64,000 nt of DNA from Metellina segmentata. Lineage: Eukaryota > Arthropoda > Arachnida > Araneae > Tetragnathidae. A model generated the notes under the pieces. The model did not search any database, had not been told where the DNA came from, and saw nothing but the letters and a program-made list of their open reading frames with translations. This document shows positions 1 to 10,655 of the stretch, in pieces. Every line of letters begins with the position of its first letter. Positions within the stretch are counted from its first letter, which is position 1. The DNA lies in NCBI GenBank assembly GCA_947359465.1, contig OX375875.1, forward strand, positions 12,286,538-12,350,537, written 5' to 3'. The translations under genes were made by a program, and so were the position numbers.

Positions 1-139
1 GGAGTCCTCGGTTAAGAAAAGATATGCAAACGTATTTATAAACTCCAAGTACCAAATTAAAAGTTTAGAAGCATTTATTGACATATGAACGGAAAAACTC
101 AAATAGTATGCAAAGTACCTGAATCCTATCAAATACAGA

Positions 140-463
140 CGACCTACCGGTCTGGTGGTTAAGGTGTTAGCCTCTAGATCGAAAGGTTTCTCTTTGGAAT
201 CCAGGTCATTGCATGTATATTTGTAAGCGTATGATGTAGAGGCGGTTGGTGCACCTTAAATCTGTCGTGGCCGAAAGTCATCACGTTGGGTTGGCGTGGA
301 AGTTTGGAGAGTGAGGTGCCTGCTCAGGTGTTGCGTCGTCATCTGACCGTGGTTCAAAATTACGAGGTGTTGTCCTCGGATCTTTACCTTAGGTGATTGA
401 TCCCGGACTGTCGTCAATAGCCCGTTGCGTTGTTCTAGTACGACGTTAATTAAAATTATCTTA
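140..463 (+). repeat. tRNA-derived SINE, full-length copy
   Basis: This is the reference copy of the commonest repeat here, about 325 bp. The head holds an A-box-like stretch (TGGTGGTTAAGGTGTTAGCC) and a degraded B-box region near 199-210. A conserved body follows, and the copy ends near an ACGACGTTAATTAAAATT tail. Related pieces lie on both strands at 645, 2039, 3508, 3895, 22365, 28971, 29269, 29935, 32664, 50886, 51416, 52239, 54318 and 54718. RNA polymerase III transcription is inferred from the tRNA-like head. The family name is unknown to me. Confidence 0.8.
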
Positions 464-540
464 CCATACTCATCAAATACATTTAAAGTGGATCTATACT
501 AGAAGAGTATAGGGTCTACAACGAATATTAAAAGGGTAAC

Positions 541-650
541 ACGAAACAACGAAACAACGTAATACTGCACGAAACAACGTAATACTGCACGAAACAACGT
601 AATACTGCACGAAACAACGTAATACTGCACGAAACAACGTAATAGAGCAA
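541..650. repeat. 20-bp minisatellite at a SINE tail
   Basis: About five head-to-tail copies of a 20-bp unit (CACGAAACAACGTAATACTG), almost identical to each other. The array runs straight into the 3' end of the minus-strand SINE that starts near 645. The unit resembles the SINE terminal sequence, so it probably grew from that tail. Confidence 0.85.
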
Positions 651-713
651 CACAACGGGCTATCGACGACGGTCTGGGATCAATCAGTAAGGGAAAGAAC
701 CGATGACAACATA

Positions 714-2036
714 CAAGGGTTGTTCAAATGAAAAGGTACGAAACGACACTGTGGGTATAAATGAAGACTTTATTCAAAGTATACACCATAGGTCTGAGCA
801 CAACGATCCCATTGATGAACGAGCGGAAGGATTCCGTGTTTCCAGAATTCCTGTGGCTGTGACCTCACCCAGTCCTTCACTGCATCCTTGAGTTCGTCGT
901 CCGAGTTGAAGCGCTTCCCTTTCAGATGTTTTTTTCAGGGGACCAAACACATGGAAATCGCAGGGCGGTATGTCCTGGCTGTAGGGTGGATGGTCAAGCT
1001 GCTCCCACTTGAACTTGGCCAGTTCCGCGTGTGTGACCGTTGAGACGTGTGGACGCGCGTTATGATGAAGCAGAACCACCCTCCCCGAGCAGCCCCGGTC
1101 TTTTGTTATTGATGGACCTGCGTAGGCTTCGGAGTGTCTCACAGTACATATCGGAGTTTATGGTTCTTCTGTCCTCGAGAAATTCAACTAGTGGACCTAG
1201 GACATCGAAAAAGAGGTTGAGCAACACTTTCCCTGCTGACGCCACGGCTTTCGACTTTTTAGGGGGAGGTGACGACGCATGCTTTCACTGCATGCTGTCC
1301 CGCTTTGTCTCTGGCTCGTAGTGATGGCACCAGCTCGCATCACCTGTGGCGATCCGCTCCAGGAAACCGGAGTCTTCATGATACCGAAACAGATGTTGAT
1401 GTGCTAGCCCCGTACGCAGTTCCTTTTGGTGGTCCATGATCTGCTTCGGAACCCACTGCACGCACACCTTGCGATAACGCAACCGGTCGTGAACAATTGT
1501 CCACATTGTTACAACGCTGACATCCACCTTCACCGCCAAACATTCGCAATGTGACACGCCAATCACTTATCACTAGGTCGTCCACCTTGCCGATGAGATC
1601 GGCCGTGATGACTGTGTTTGCACTGGCCTGGTCTCGGGTCGTCAACCAAACTCTCACGGCTGGCACGAAAACGGGCACATCATTTTCGCACTGACTTGTC
1701 GGACACACAGTCTTCCCCGTAAACGGTCACCATCCGGCGATGAATAACGGCCGGTTTAACACCTTCCACTGTCAGAAATCGGATAACGCCTCGCTGCTGC
1801 TCAATCGTCGAATTTTGCAAAATGAACGCCATCCTGTCCTCACACGCACTGCCGCGTCAATTGGATGGCGCTCTATATAAGACCTTCTGCTCTCTCCTGC
1901 GCATGCTCCGATCCACGCCGGCGATTCCAATTGCATTTCTAGATGTCTCGCTATTTTCTCCTATAGCGGCATAAGCAAACATATTAACTGTTACGCTGTT
2001 ACGACGTTCCGTATCTTTTCATTTGAACACCGCTTG
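714..2036 (-). mobile_element. mariner element, near full length
   Basis: An element of about 1.32 kb bounded by inverted repeats of roughly 30 bp. The left end contains TGTTCAAATGAAAAGGTACG, and the right end read in reverse contains TGTTCAAATGAAAAGATACG. The flanks are TA on the left and CA on the right, consistent with a mutated TA target duplication. The size is normal for a mariner. It carries a broken transposase on the minus strand. Confidence 0.88.
774..1832 (-). pseudogene. mariner transposase, DD34D type, broken
   Basis: In its intact form this enzyme cuts and pastes its element at TA sites. Reading starts at an ATG ending at 1832 and covers about 353 codons, against roughly 345 aa for the family. 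The reading is split over several frames. Family blocks can be seen: an N-terminal helix-turn-helix region near 1700-1830, a YRKVCVQWVPKQ block with TGDASW near 1340-1480, and ARPHVSTVTHAELAKF then PCDFHVFGPLKK near 960-1080. The first acidic residue (TGD) and the last (PCD) remain. The second has become His (HHNARPH in place of HDNARPH). Frameshifts and this substitution mean it cannot be active. Confidence 0.9.
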
Positions 2037-2311
2037 CATTTTAAACCATAGTCAGATCTCGAGGCAATACCTGAACGGATACCCCATTCTCCAAACTTTC
2101 ACACCAACCTAGCGTGAGGACTTTCGGCCACAACATATTTAAGGTGTACCAGTAGCCTCTACCCCCATACACTTTCTAACTTCCATGCATTGACCCGGAT
2201 TTGAACCAGGATCTATAGGCTAACACCTTAACCACCACACCCGTTGGTCGGCTTGCAATGTAATGGAATTGGTGATCAAGATTGTCAACACAATTGTAGC
2301 TAAAGCTCTTT

Positions 2312-2349
2312 ATCATCGCCAATTTAAAGAATTTTTAATTGGCGATGAT
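2312..2349. repeat. perfect 13-bp inverted repeat
   Basis: The arms ATCATCGCCAATT and AATTGGCGATGAT are perfect reverse complements separated by 12 bases. The hairpin lies just before the hAT coding remnant at 2385. It could be an element end or a chance foldback; no partner copy was seen. Confidence 0.6.
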
Positions 2350-2384
2350 TGAAAGTGAATACGTACACACATATCTTCTGCTGC

Positions 2385-3290
2385 ATAATAACGGTATGTT
2401 GGCTTTCAAGAGGAAACGTTTTAAAACGTTTCGCTTCCTTTTTATTTGAAATTAAAGCATTTCTCCTTGAGAAGGGTGTTGACTATCTTAAACTAACGGA
2501 CGATCTGTGGATCCAAAAATTTTATTTCGTGGTAGACGTTACGTCTTATCTAAATTATCTTTATCGTAAACAACAGGGGAAAGGAAACACAAGTTTTTCG
2601 ATTTTGGAAGTCATATTTCATTCGGAAACAAATTATCCCTTTTTGCTCAATATTTTGAAAGCGACACATTAATTCATTTTCCAAACCTGCTGAAACATCG
2701 CTAAGAAAATTACTCGGTAATTGACATTTGCTATTTTAAAACAGTTTTAAGTATCAAAGAAGTTTTTCTACAGAGGTTTCAGGAATTCAGAACTAAAAAA
2801 AAAGTTAGCCTTTGTTAAAAAGCCTCAGCGCTGACGTAACAGAATTGAATTAATATTGACATTGGCACTTTTGAAATGCAAGTTCTGGAGTTAATATAAA
2901 TATAATAATAAATGAGTTAATAAAAATAATGGATCTCTTAATTTGAACGCCTTGATGCTGATATGGAAAAATTGGAGAAAAATAAATATGATCTGAATTT
3001 ACAGAAAAAATGGTCTGTTTTGAAAGACCTGGAAGTGAAGAAGGAAGACATGATGATTTTCAACACCAGGAATAGCATTCCTGAGTCATGATCAGTTAAG
3101 AAAACAACCATTTGCTGTTCTTTCATTCTTTGGCCTCTACATATTCATGCGAACAATCTTTTTCAAGTAAATAGAGAAGCTGTCTTATTGAGGAGAACCT
3201 GGTTGAATTTAAAAACAGCGACATATAAACCTGACTTATCCTAACTTTCCAAGGAAATTTCAAGGTCATTGTTCACATTAAATGCATGTT
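2385..3290 (+). pseudogene. hAT transposase C-terminal remnant (ZBED5/GTF2IRD2-like)
   Basis: The best part is an open stretch to 2672, which begins with a WLSRG motif and continues with FLLEKG, VDVTSYLNYL and KQQGKG. This order is typical of the insertion domain region of ZBED5/GTF2IRD2-like hAT proteins. Past the stop, fragments continue in shifted frames, including a THFPNL-like stretch at about 2669-2690. The C-terminal dimerisation segment lies near 3136-3250, with a CEQSFSS motif and then ATYKPDLS. The N-terminal BED finger and the catalytic aspartates are absent. Several stops and frameshifts make it dead. A host-domesticated ZBED gene is unlikely given the decay. Confidence 0.7.
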
Positions 3291-3507
3291 TGTCATACTT
3301 TTATTTTAATGCAAAAAAATATTTGTATCAATAAATAAGATTAGTATGATATCTGGGTTTATTTAATGTTAGTACCTAGTTTAAACCGACTCTTAAAAAC
3401 ATTGTTCTTGAAAAGAAATTTGTCTCTCAAAATAAATCTTAATCGTTGTACTGGTGATCGTTGGCTCTTTTCACTAATGAGTTTGCTGACAACTGTTACA
3501 CAAGAAA

Positions 3508-3617
3508 GAACCGAGGACAACACCACGTAATTTTGAACCACGCTCAGATGACGAGGCAACGCCTGAGATGGCACCCCACTTTCTAAAACTTCCACATCAA
3601 CTCAACGTGAGGATTTC
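3508..3617 (-). repeat. SINE fragment
   Basis: The middle part of the common SINE body on the minus strand (GAGGACAACACCACGTAATT onward). It stops before the tRNA-like head. Confidence 0.75.
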
Positions 3618-3675
3618 ATTCCCCTTGAAGTAATATGGCAGTTTTGTCCTTACGAGGTATTCTGTCGTCTGTAAA

Positions 3676-3762
3676 ACTGATGATATCTTGATCGATGAGA
3701 TATTTTGTCAGTAGAAAAATTGATCGAATCTTGATTGCTGAGATATCTTATAGAAATCAATT
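3676..3762. repeat. two degenerate copies of a dispersed palindromic motif
   Basis: Two copies, about 40 bp apart, of the motif ATCTTGATGGACGAGATATC seen best at 12930-12965. Both are decayed here (TCTTGATCGATGAGATATT and TCTTGATTGCTGAGATATC). Confidence 0.55.
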
Positions 3763-3894
3763 GGAGGGTATAACATTTACTGGGTAGTTTAGGTCCTGAA
3801 AATTCTCTCAATTGATACACCCGCTTCAGGTTACTTCTGATTCCTTCTTTTGTTTCTGTGATTTCATACCTTATCTGAGCTGGAACCGGATCCA

Positions 3895-4141
3895 CGGTAG
3901 CCAGTTGATAGAGTATCGTATTAACAGCAGTAGTGTTGCGAGTTTGATTCCTGGTTCAAAAGCTATCGAGTAAGTAGGACTGGTGCAAGAAAAAATCTCT
4001 CACGGACTCGGATCTCCTCACGTTGGCATGGTGTGATGGTTTGGAAAATGTGGTGACCGCTCAGATGTTGCCTCGTAATCTGACCGTGGTTCATAATTAC
4101 GTGGTGGTGTCCTCGAATCTTTTCCTGCAGGATTATCATAG
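3895..4141 (+). repeat. SINE copy with a different tRNA-like head
   Basis: The body from about 4015 to 4137 matches the common SINE. The first 100 bp differ: a head with GGTAGCCAGTTGATAGAG and a B-box-like GAGTTTGATTCC near 3940. The copy ends short of the usual tail. It may be a separate SINE subfamily with its own tRNA source. Confidence 0.6.
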
Positions 4142-4471
4142 ATTCGTCTTCAGTATTCCTGAGTCACACCCTGTGAGACCTACTTAGCTACCTTATGTGA
4201 ATCTGCATGTTTAGTGGTGTATCTACCAGTATCTGTGAGCTATGATGGCCCAGACAGTAAAACCACAAATTCTGTTGTTCCATTTTGTGCAAAATTTTTG
4301 TATATTTCTTCTTTGAATGCTCTTACGTTGTTATTGTCGCATTGCTTTTGTGTTCGTCAATTTACACTATCCTTCTTTTGGTGCCCCAGGGTTCAGTAAA
4401 CTGTGTTTTATTTATGTTGTTGCAATTTCTATTTTTTTAAAAATATTTTTAAACAAATCCACCCCGACCAA
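4142..4471. other. no gene recognised
   Basis: AT-rich sequence with only short open frames. I recognise no protein, RNA or repeat here. Confidence 0.4.
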
Positions 4472-4515
4472 TCTTTGACTGGCATTCTGTCACGTTAAGG
4501 AGTGTCAGTCAAAGA
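4472..4515. repeat. imperfect 13-bp inverted repeat
   Basis: The arms TCTTTGACTGGCA and TGTCAGTCAAAGA pair with one mismatch around an 18-base loop. No function is evident. Confidence 0.5.
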
Positions 4516-5131
4516 ATTTGTGAACTGTTGCATTAATATCTAAAAATAATAGCAATAAAAAATACTCTTAAACCTAGTTTTAGTAACAGTTTCAGTTAGT
4601 TTCTCAAGTACAAAGACCATACTCTCACCAAGAAATTTAAATATAAAATTAAAATAACTATTATTTTCTTGATAAGGGTTTCTAACACTCTATTTGCTGC
4701 CGTTTCCAATGGTTTTTTTATGGTTCCTATGGTTTAGTGGCAAAAAATGGCGTACTTTGGATCATAAACTATTTAAAGAAAATTCTAAAATAAATATGTT
4801 TCATTCTCTATAAAAATACAAAATAATATTTAACTTTTCATTTAAAACAGAATTTTTTGTCAACCTTTGGTGAATAAAAAAAGTCGCATAAATTTTTAAA
4901 TTACTTGCTATTCAGATTATTTTTTGTTGTTGAAAAGATAGCCCTAATCACCAAAATTAAAAAAAATAGTTTTCCAATAATCACACCACACACAAAACAC
5001 AAGAATGAAAAGCTATCATACCATTCGAAATTATTTGAACATCTGTGAGATTCGAGGCCATGAAAATTCAATAATACGTATCATTCTTGAGCAGCATAAC
5101 ATAAGAAACACGTTTCTATAATTTGTAATTA
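4516..5131. other. AT-rich stretch without genes
   Basis: Very AT-rich DNA with poly-T and poly-A runs up to the start of the Tc1 end at 5132. Nothing was recognised. Confidence 0.4.
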
Positions 5132-5365
5132 CACTATAGAACAAAAGAAATCGACGCACCAAGGAGGTGCAGAAATACATTGGCTCGATCCACTAGGAAC
5201 GGCGATGACTGGGGACATATACAGAGGCTGTTCGCACATTTTTTAGAAGATTTTGGTTAGCGGTAATAAAACATCGTTTACTGCAAAATAAATAATAGCA
5301 GTTGTGCTATGTTTTTAAAAGTCAAAAATATCGTCTGTGGATTGAGAGGTTTGTTTTTATTCAAA

Positions 5366-6360
5366 ATGGCGTTTTTAACGAATCAATTGTTCGAAGTCTA
5401 TATTTATTCTCTTTCCGAAGATAAATATTCATATTCCGTTTTCCAAAAACGATGTGAGAGTCATGGTTTTGTGATATCTAAAGCGTCGATAGGTAATATC
5501 GTCAACAAGAAAGGAAAAAAACGTCAAATTGGAGCCTCAAGTGGGAAAAAAATTCCAAACAAGTATCCAAGGAAGAAACGGACATCTAATACTATTGCAA
5601 ATGTACGTTGTTTAATGTTAAAAGAAAATCCCCCTATTCAAAGGACAGTTGCAAAATCATTAAAATGCTCGGTGTCCACTGTAATCAAAATGATAAACGT
5701 TGATTTAAATCTTAAGAAGGCGAAAAAACGCAATGTGAATCGTCTTTCCCCAAAGCATATCGCTGAACGCAGGAATTCTGCCGAATTCTATATGAGAAAC
5801 ACTTATCCAAAGAAAAATTGAAAAAAATTGTCCCAATAGATGAATCATGAGTGTATTTAAATGATTGCAGCATAAAAAAAAGAGCCATTTATTATCATAA
5901 AAGGCGAGAAAAAAGTTTAAGTACATGGTTCACAGAATCGAAAGAAAGTTTTACTAAGGGATTCGTGATTGTTGCTGGTGCTTCATATAATGGCAAGTTA
6001 AAAATAAAAAGAGTGGAAAAAAATGTCAAGATTAACTCCAAATACTATCAGGAACATATTTTATCGCCAATTTTTCTGAATGAAATACCATCCCTTTACC
6101 CACAGTGCAATCAATCTGTGGAACTCCATCAAGACAAAGCTAGCAGTCACACATCAAAATCCACTGTAAATTTCCTAAAAGAAATGGAACAAAAAAAAGG
6201 CCATACCCTTCACTGATATCCCTACTAAATCTCCCTTGTATCACCTATGGATTTTTGTGCTTTCGGACTTTTAAAATCTGCATTATCCAAACGTCGTCCC
6301 ACAACCCTTACAGGACTCTGGAAAGCTGTTCAGGAGGAATGGGATAGAATACAGCCTCTG
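5366..6360 (+). pseudogene. Tc1/mariner-superfamily transposase, DDxD type, broken
   Basis: A transposase distinct from the DD34E Tc1 family. I start it at the inner Met at 5366, where the sequence MAFLTNQLFEVYIYSL begins; an in-frame Met also lies at 5309. About 150 residues contain the helix-turn-helix DNA-binding region and end at a stop at 5819. Reading resumes in other frames. IVPIDES near 5829 gives the likely first Asp, and HQDKASSHTSKSTVNFL near 6127-6177 gives the second. A SP-MDFCAFGLLKSALS block near 6233-6290 gives the third, after a one-base frameshift. The second-to-third spacing is about 37-39 residues, so maT-like DD37D or a related group is possible. Its ends are not visible. 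It is inserted in the Tc1 element. Confidence 0.75.
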
Positions 6361-6915
6361 TAGTCCATAGTGACGAGTCCAGTTTCTAACTGTGTCCTGA
6401 CGAAAAACTCAGACGGGTCTGGAGACGTTCATCGTGGGAATCCTGCCCTTACTATCACGCAACAAACATGCCCACAACAGGGCGTTAGGGTCTGGGGTGC
6501 CATCTCTTTTGATAGCTGGTCCCCTTTGGTAGTCATTTCTGGCACACTTACAGCACAACGGTGTGTAGACTACATTCTACGACCGGTTGTGTTTCCGTTC
6601 CTTTCGCGATACCCCGGATTTACTTTTCCTCAAAATAATACCCGGCCACACACGGCATGTGTTGCTATGAATTGTATTCCATTCTCCCCAACAGCTCCTT
6701 GGCCAGCTAGGTTTCCTGATCTCTTTCCCAAAGAGCAGATTTGAGACGCTATGGAAAGGCGATTACAACCATCCCGGAATGTTCACCAGCTAGTCCGACA
6801 GTTGGAGATAATTTGGCGAGAAGATAGCGCAGAAAATTTGGCACAGGAAACTATCCGGGTACTTTTTCAGTCTATGCCACGCTGGGTAAGAGCTTGCGTT
6901 CATGCCAGAAGTGGA
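6361..6915 (+). pseudogene. Tc1 transposase C-terminal part, DD34E type, broken
   Basis: Translation gives the familiar Tc1 blocks: SDESSF at the start, VWGAISFDSWSPLVVISGTL near 6493-6552, then a NNTRPHTACVAMNC block and WPARFPDLFP near 6635-6730. After a stop at 6742 the family sequence continues in the same frame to about 6915 (MERRLQPSRNVHQLVRQLE and FQSMPRWVRACVHARSG). The second catalytic Asp of the QQDNARPH motif is Asn here. The N-terminal DNA-binding half is missing where the other transposon lies. The copy is inactive. Confidence 0.85.
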
Positions 6916-7085
6916 TAACGATTTATTGACTTCTTCTTTTTGTAACGGTCCCACTCTGAAATGAATCATTTAATTGTTCTGAAATTTTAATCGCTTGTTT
7001 TTCTGTGTATGTTCGTCACATCCACCAATTTTTTATCGCAATCTGACAACTCCTTCTTTGTGCGTTGATTTTGTGGTCATAGAAC

Positions 7086-8009
7086 CTACGTGAACGATAA
7101 ATCCCTGTTTCCTATTCATCTTCACAGTTCTTCTGAAAATGGATATCCGACCGTGCCTATAAAGTAACGAAGCTCATAAAGACATCAAAATGTAAAACAC
7201 TGAGATATAAACATTTCAAGGATCGAACGGAGAATTCCTTACTTATCAGATTTCGACGCAGTAATGACGTACACGATAAACGAAACTGAGGAATTAATTT
7301 TGCGTTTCGATATTATATCAAATTAATACGAAGTTTCTCCTCCGTCTTCATTACACACACTTTCCATTCAGCACTGTGGACAAATTACGAAATATATGAG
7401 CCGTGTTGCTGAGTTCGTTAAAAAGCCGGAGGCCCATTCAGGATATGCCTCAGCGTATTTATGTTGTGGAAAATTGGTAGGAAGTTTCTCTTTTCTCTCC
7501 AATTACTAGGGAACGTGTCATTCGGAGATATTTTAATAATCAATTTGACTTTGAATTGGATTATGTGTGTTTCCTTCGAACTGAATTTTTCTCAAAATAT
7601 TGGTGTTGTTGGTTTTGAGATGAGTTTTGGTTAGTATTTAATTAATGATATTATAAAACTATATTTATGTGTTCTGCCGATTTTAGGTTGAGTCACATAA
7701 ATTGCAGATTGTGGTATTTACCACTCCAATTGGAAAACGTTGAGCCCGTAAGCAATAATGACCGGTCAACGGTCTTATGTCTAGGATGTATTCAAGAGAT
7801 ATATTTCTGTTATTTCCCCGATGCAGCTTTTATTTCTTTCGGATTATTAACCAGACACAATATTTATATTGTTTTCTTTGAAGTTAGTGGTTTGCATGAT
7901 GTTGTCGTTCTAGGTTTCGTGGAGTGTCGTGGTGTGCACTATTTAATGATATTAATGTTCAGCCACCATAGTTTGGGTTATATGAATTACAGAATGTCGA
8001 ATCTACCAC
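7086..8009. other. no clear gene
   Basis: A 140-codon open frame at 7667-8089 runs into the hAT-like element and shows no recognisable domain, so I do not call it a gene. A piece near 7738-7775 (GAGCCCG, then GACCGGTCAA with GGTCTTA) recurs near 8838-8875. It may flank or belong to the element between them. Confidence 0.4.
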
Positions 8010-8829
8010 TAGGGATGCGACATCGATGTCAATGTTTTCAAAACATCGATGTTTTTAACATCGATGTATTGGAGCCGAGGTTTTTGTAACATCGATGTTT
8101 ACACTTTTCGATGTTTAATTTTTAAGTGAAAAAAGTACCATTATAAAAATTTAAAAACTAACCAAGTAGAATAATTTTCATAATCCGTAAATTCAACATT
8201 CTTTTACACCAGAGGCCAAGGATGAAGGGTCTGAAAAGTAGGGATGCGACATCGATGTTTTCAAAACATTGATGTATTTACCATCGATTTAATGGAGTCG
8301 ATGTTTGTTTAACATCGATGTTTTAACATTGTCGATGTATTTACCATCGATTTATTGGAGTCGATGTTTGTTTAACATTGATGTTTTTACGTTGTCGATG
8401 TTTTATTTTTGAATGAAAAAAGTACCATAGCAAAAATTAAGAAAAATAGCCATGCAACTAGGTATTTCTCAGTGATGGGGACATCCGTTCCTAAATGAGT
8501 TTTTTCCCTAACTGGTGGAATAGTTATTAGTCGACTTAAGGTGGAGAATGTTAACAATTTTTTTTTACTATGTATAAACAACAAATATTGGGCATATGTT
8601 TTTTTTTTGAGACAGTTAAAACAATCTTAGTTTTAAATTAATAAACACGGTAAATAACGAATTGAATCCCCCCCCCCACCGAGAACATTAATGTTTGTTG
8701 TTACTAAACCAAATTTAAGAAATTGGGGGTGGGCAAGTTTAAATATGCTGATGTTTAAAAACATCGATGTTTTTTGGACGATGTATTTATCAACATCCAT
8801 GTTTCAAAAAATCGATGTTTTGTTCGATG
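8010..8829. mobile_element. non-autonomous hAT-like element rich in CATCGATG, copy A
   Basis: Starts with TAGGGATGCGACATCGATGT, a hAT-style terminal repeat. A second identical start lies inside at 8239. The interior has repeated AACATCGATGTT palindromes that could fold extensively. The right terminus is lost compared with copy B (34497-35791), which ends in the reverse form CGATGTCGCATCCCTA. No transposase coding was recognised in it. Confidence 0.75.
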
Positions 8830-9639
8830 AATAGCTGAGCCCGCATTTAATAGGGACCGGTCAATGGTCTTAATCAATGGTGAAAATCCGAGACGGAAAT
8901 AGAGCTTCATAGTAATTCGTTTAGAAACCGAGTTATTAATTTTGGTCTTGTTGTTGAATTTTCAATAAAATTTGTTTAAAGTCTCCAAATTTTAAAAACA
9001 TTAGCTTTAGTAACAATTTTGCTTTAAAGGATACATCTGATTGATAAGGTAAAAAATTGGTAACAAATTATCGCCTTTAGTCAGTTGTGTCAGCATTGCT
9101 ATCGCTTCTGGCCCTGAATAATCAATTCGACGCCAGAAGCAATGCCAATTGTGGTAACGAATTTTTAATTTTGAACTGCAAGAGTAGCAAGAGTTAACAA
9201 GAGTAGCTCTTTGAAAACCACGTGTCTGGAATACCAAATCGACAGAGCCTAACATGTAAAATAGCAAAAAAAAATTCTCGTATGTCTAAGAAAGTAAGTT
9301 CTCATTAAAGAAATTTTACTGCCATACATGCTCACTGATACAAATGTTGCAAAAATTGATGATTTCCGAAATACACTCAAGTCCATAAATTAAGGAGAGT
9401 TCAGAATCATACCGAAATCGAATTCTAAATTAAATATTTCACCTGTAGAAGTATCGCACACATCTTCAAGAATAATATCCAAACCACACGAAGCCATCGG
9501 ATGACGCCGAGAGTACGTCGCAATGACGAGAGTGTAAGAGAGGTGTATATAAGGAATGTTAGCAAAGAAGTAAAATTGTTCACAAGCGTTCTGAAAGCCG
9601 CTCAGTACAACAACCAAGTAGTTATGGCACAGAGGACGC
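8830..9639. other. unassigned sequence before a Tc1 transposase
   Basis: No protein family was recognised. The left end of the Tc1 element whose coding starts near 9640 is presumably within 9370-9640, but I could not match it to a right-hand repeat. Confidence 0.35.
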
Positions 9640-10655
9640 ATGGCGATGATTTTTTACGTGGTAGAATTATCGGCCGCCTGTGAGCGTACTCAGACAGAAG
9701 TTACAGTGGAACTTGGAATCGCCCAAAGTGTCATCTCTAGGCTTTGGCGACAATTCCAAAATGATGGAAATGTCAGTAGACGTTACAGTACAGGTGTCCC
9801 CCGAGTTACAACGCCGAATGGTGACCGGTATTTAGCAGTAACTCCAAAAAAAAGCAGACGGAGCACAGCATCCGACCTTTCTCGCCAGCTATCTTCAGCC
9901 ACGGGTACGACAGTTTCAAAGCAAATCGTTTACAGATGTTTGGAACATGTTGGTCTATATGCCTGTCAGATCTGTTTCGCTCACGGCCACTCACTGTCGC
10001 CAGCGGTTAGCCTGGAGTAGAGAACATGTAATGAGGACATCGTCACAGTGGTCTTGTGTGATGTTTTCCGACAAGTACAGGTTTAGATTGCAGTCTGATT
10101 CACACGAACGTTCATATGGAGAACGCCAGGTTCCCGCTACCACCAAGACAACTTCATTGAACGACACCGTTATGGTGGTGCAGGATAGCTCTTTTAGGGG
10201 CGGAATTATACTGGGCTCCAGAACAAATCTACATGTTCAAATTGGAACCATGAGAGGCCAAATTTATCGGGACATCATTCTGGAACAACATGTGCGTTTG
10301 TTTAGGGGTGCCATGGGCGCAGAATTTGCGTTTATGGATGACAACGCCCGTCCTCACCTCGCAAACATTGTAAACGAATGCCTTGAATCTGAGGATAACA
10401 CCAGTATGGAATAGTCAGCATTCTCACCTGACTTGAATCCGATAGAGCATGTGTGGGACATGCTTTACCGACGAGTTGCAGACCGTCAACCACCTCCTAC
10501 ATATGTACCGGAACTTCGGAGAGCATTGCTTGCTGAGTGGAGTGATCTTCGCCAATATTAGCTCGATAATTTGATCCTCAGTATGCCTAAACGTTGTACG
10601 GACTGTATTTCATCGTCTGGGAGACATACAATCTATTACCCATCATACAAACAAT
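9640..10655 (+). pseudogene. Tc1 transposase, DD34E type, nearly full length but broken
   Basis: Reading begins with a paired-like helix-turn-helix domain: ERTQTEVTVELGIAQSVISR and DLSRQLSSATG in the first 100 residues. After a frameshift between 9947 and 10010 it continues as SREHVMRTSSQWSCVMFSDK, RGQIYRDIILEQHV and FMDDNARPHLANIV. A stop at 10412 interrupts the stretch before FSPDLNPIEHVWDMLYRR, and another stop lies near 10558. The likely triad is D in FSDK, D in DDNARPH and E in PIEHVW. The second and third are 34 residues apart. All three are present, so loss of function comes from one frameshift and two stops. It is relatively young compared with the other Tc1 remnants here. Confidence 0.88.

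Larger units (their letters stand above)
645..2262 (-). repeat. SINE copy split by a mariner insertion
   Basis: A minus-strand SINE lies in two pieces: the 3' part at about 645-713 and the rest, including the tRNA-like head, at about 2039-2262. The two pieces join logically at the GACAAC...TTTTGAACC region seen unbroken in other copies. The mariner at 714-2036 sits between them, so the SINE is older than the mariner. Confidence 0.8.
5132..7085 (+). mobile_element. Tc1 element interrupted by another transposon
   Basis: The left end reads CACTATAGAACAAAAG followed by AAATCGACGCACCAAG. The right end near 7050-7085, read in reverse, gives ACAAAATCAACGCACAAAG, so the two form inverted ends. A lone end of the same family lies at 50488-50586. 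A TA precedes the left end. Only the C-terminal third of the Tc1 transposase remains (6361-6915). The gap is filled by an unrelated Tc1/mariner transposase (5366-6360). Confidence 0.65.

Noticed and set aside
541..650. Possible CRISPR-like array
   Set aside because: The units are contiguous with no unique spacers, and the genome is clearly eukaryotic.
7667..8089. A 140-codon open frame
   Set aside because: It has no recognisable domain and its last part is inside the CATCGATG element, so it is probably chance.
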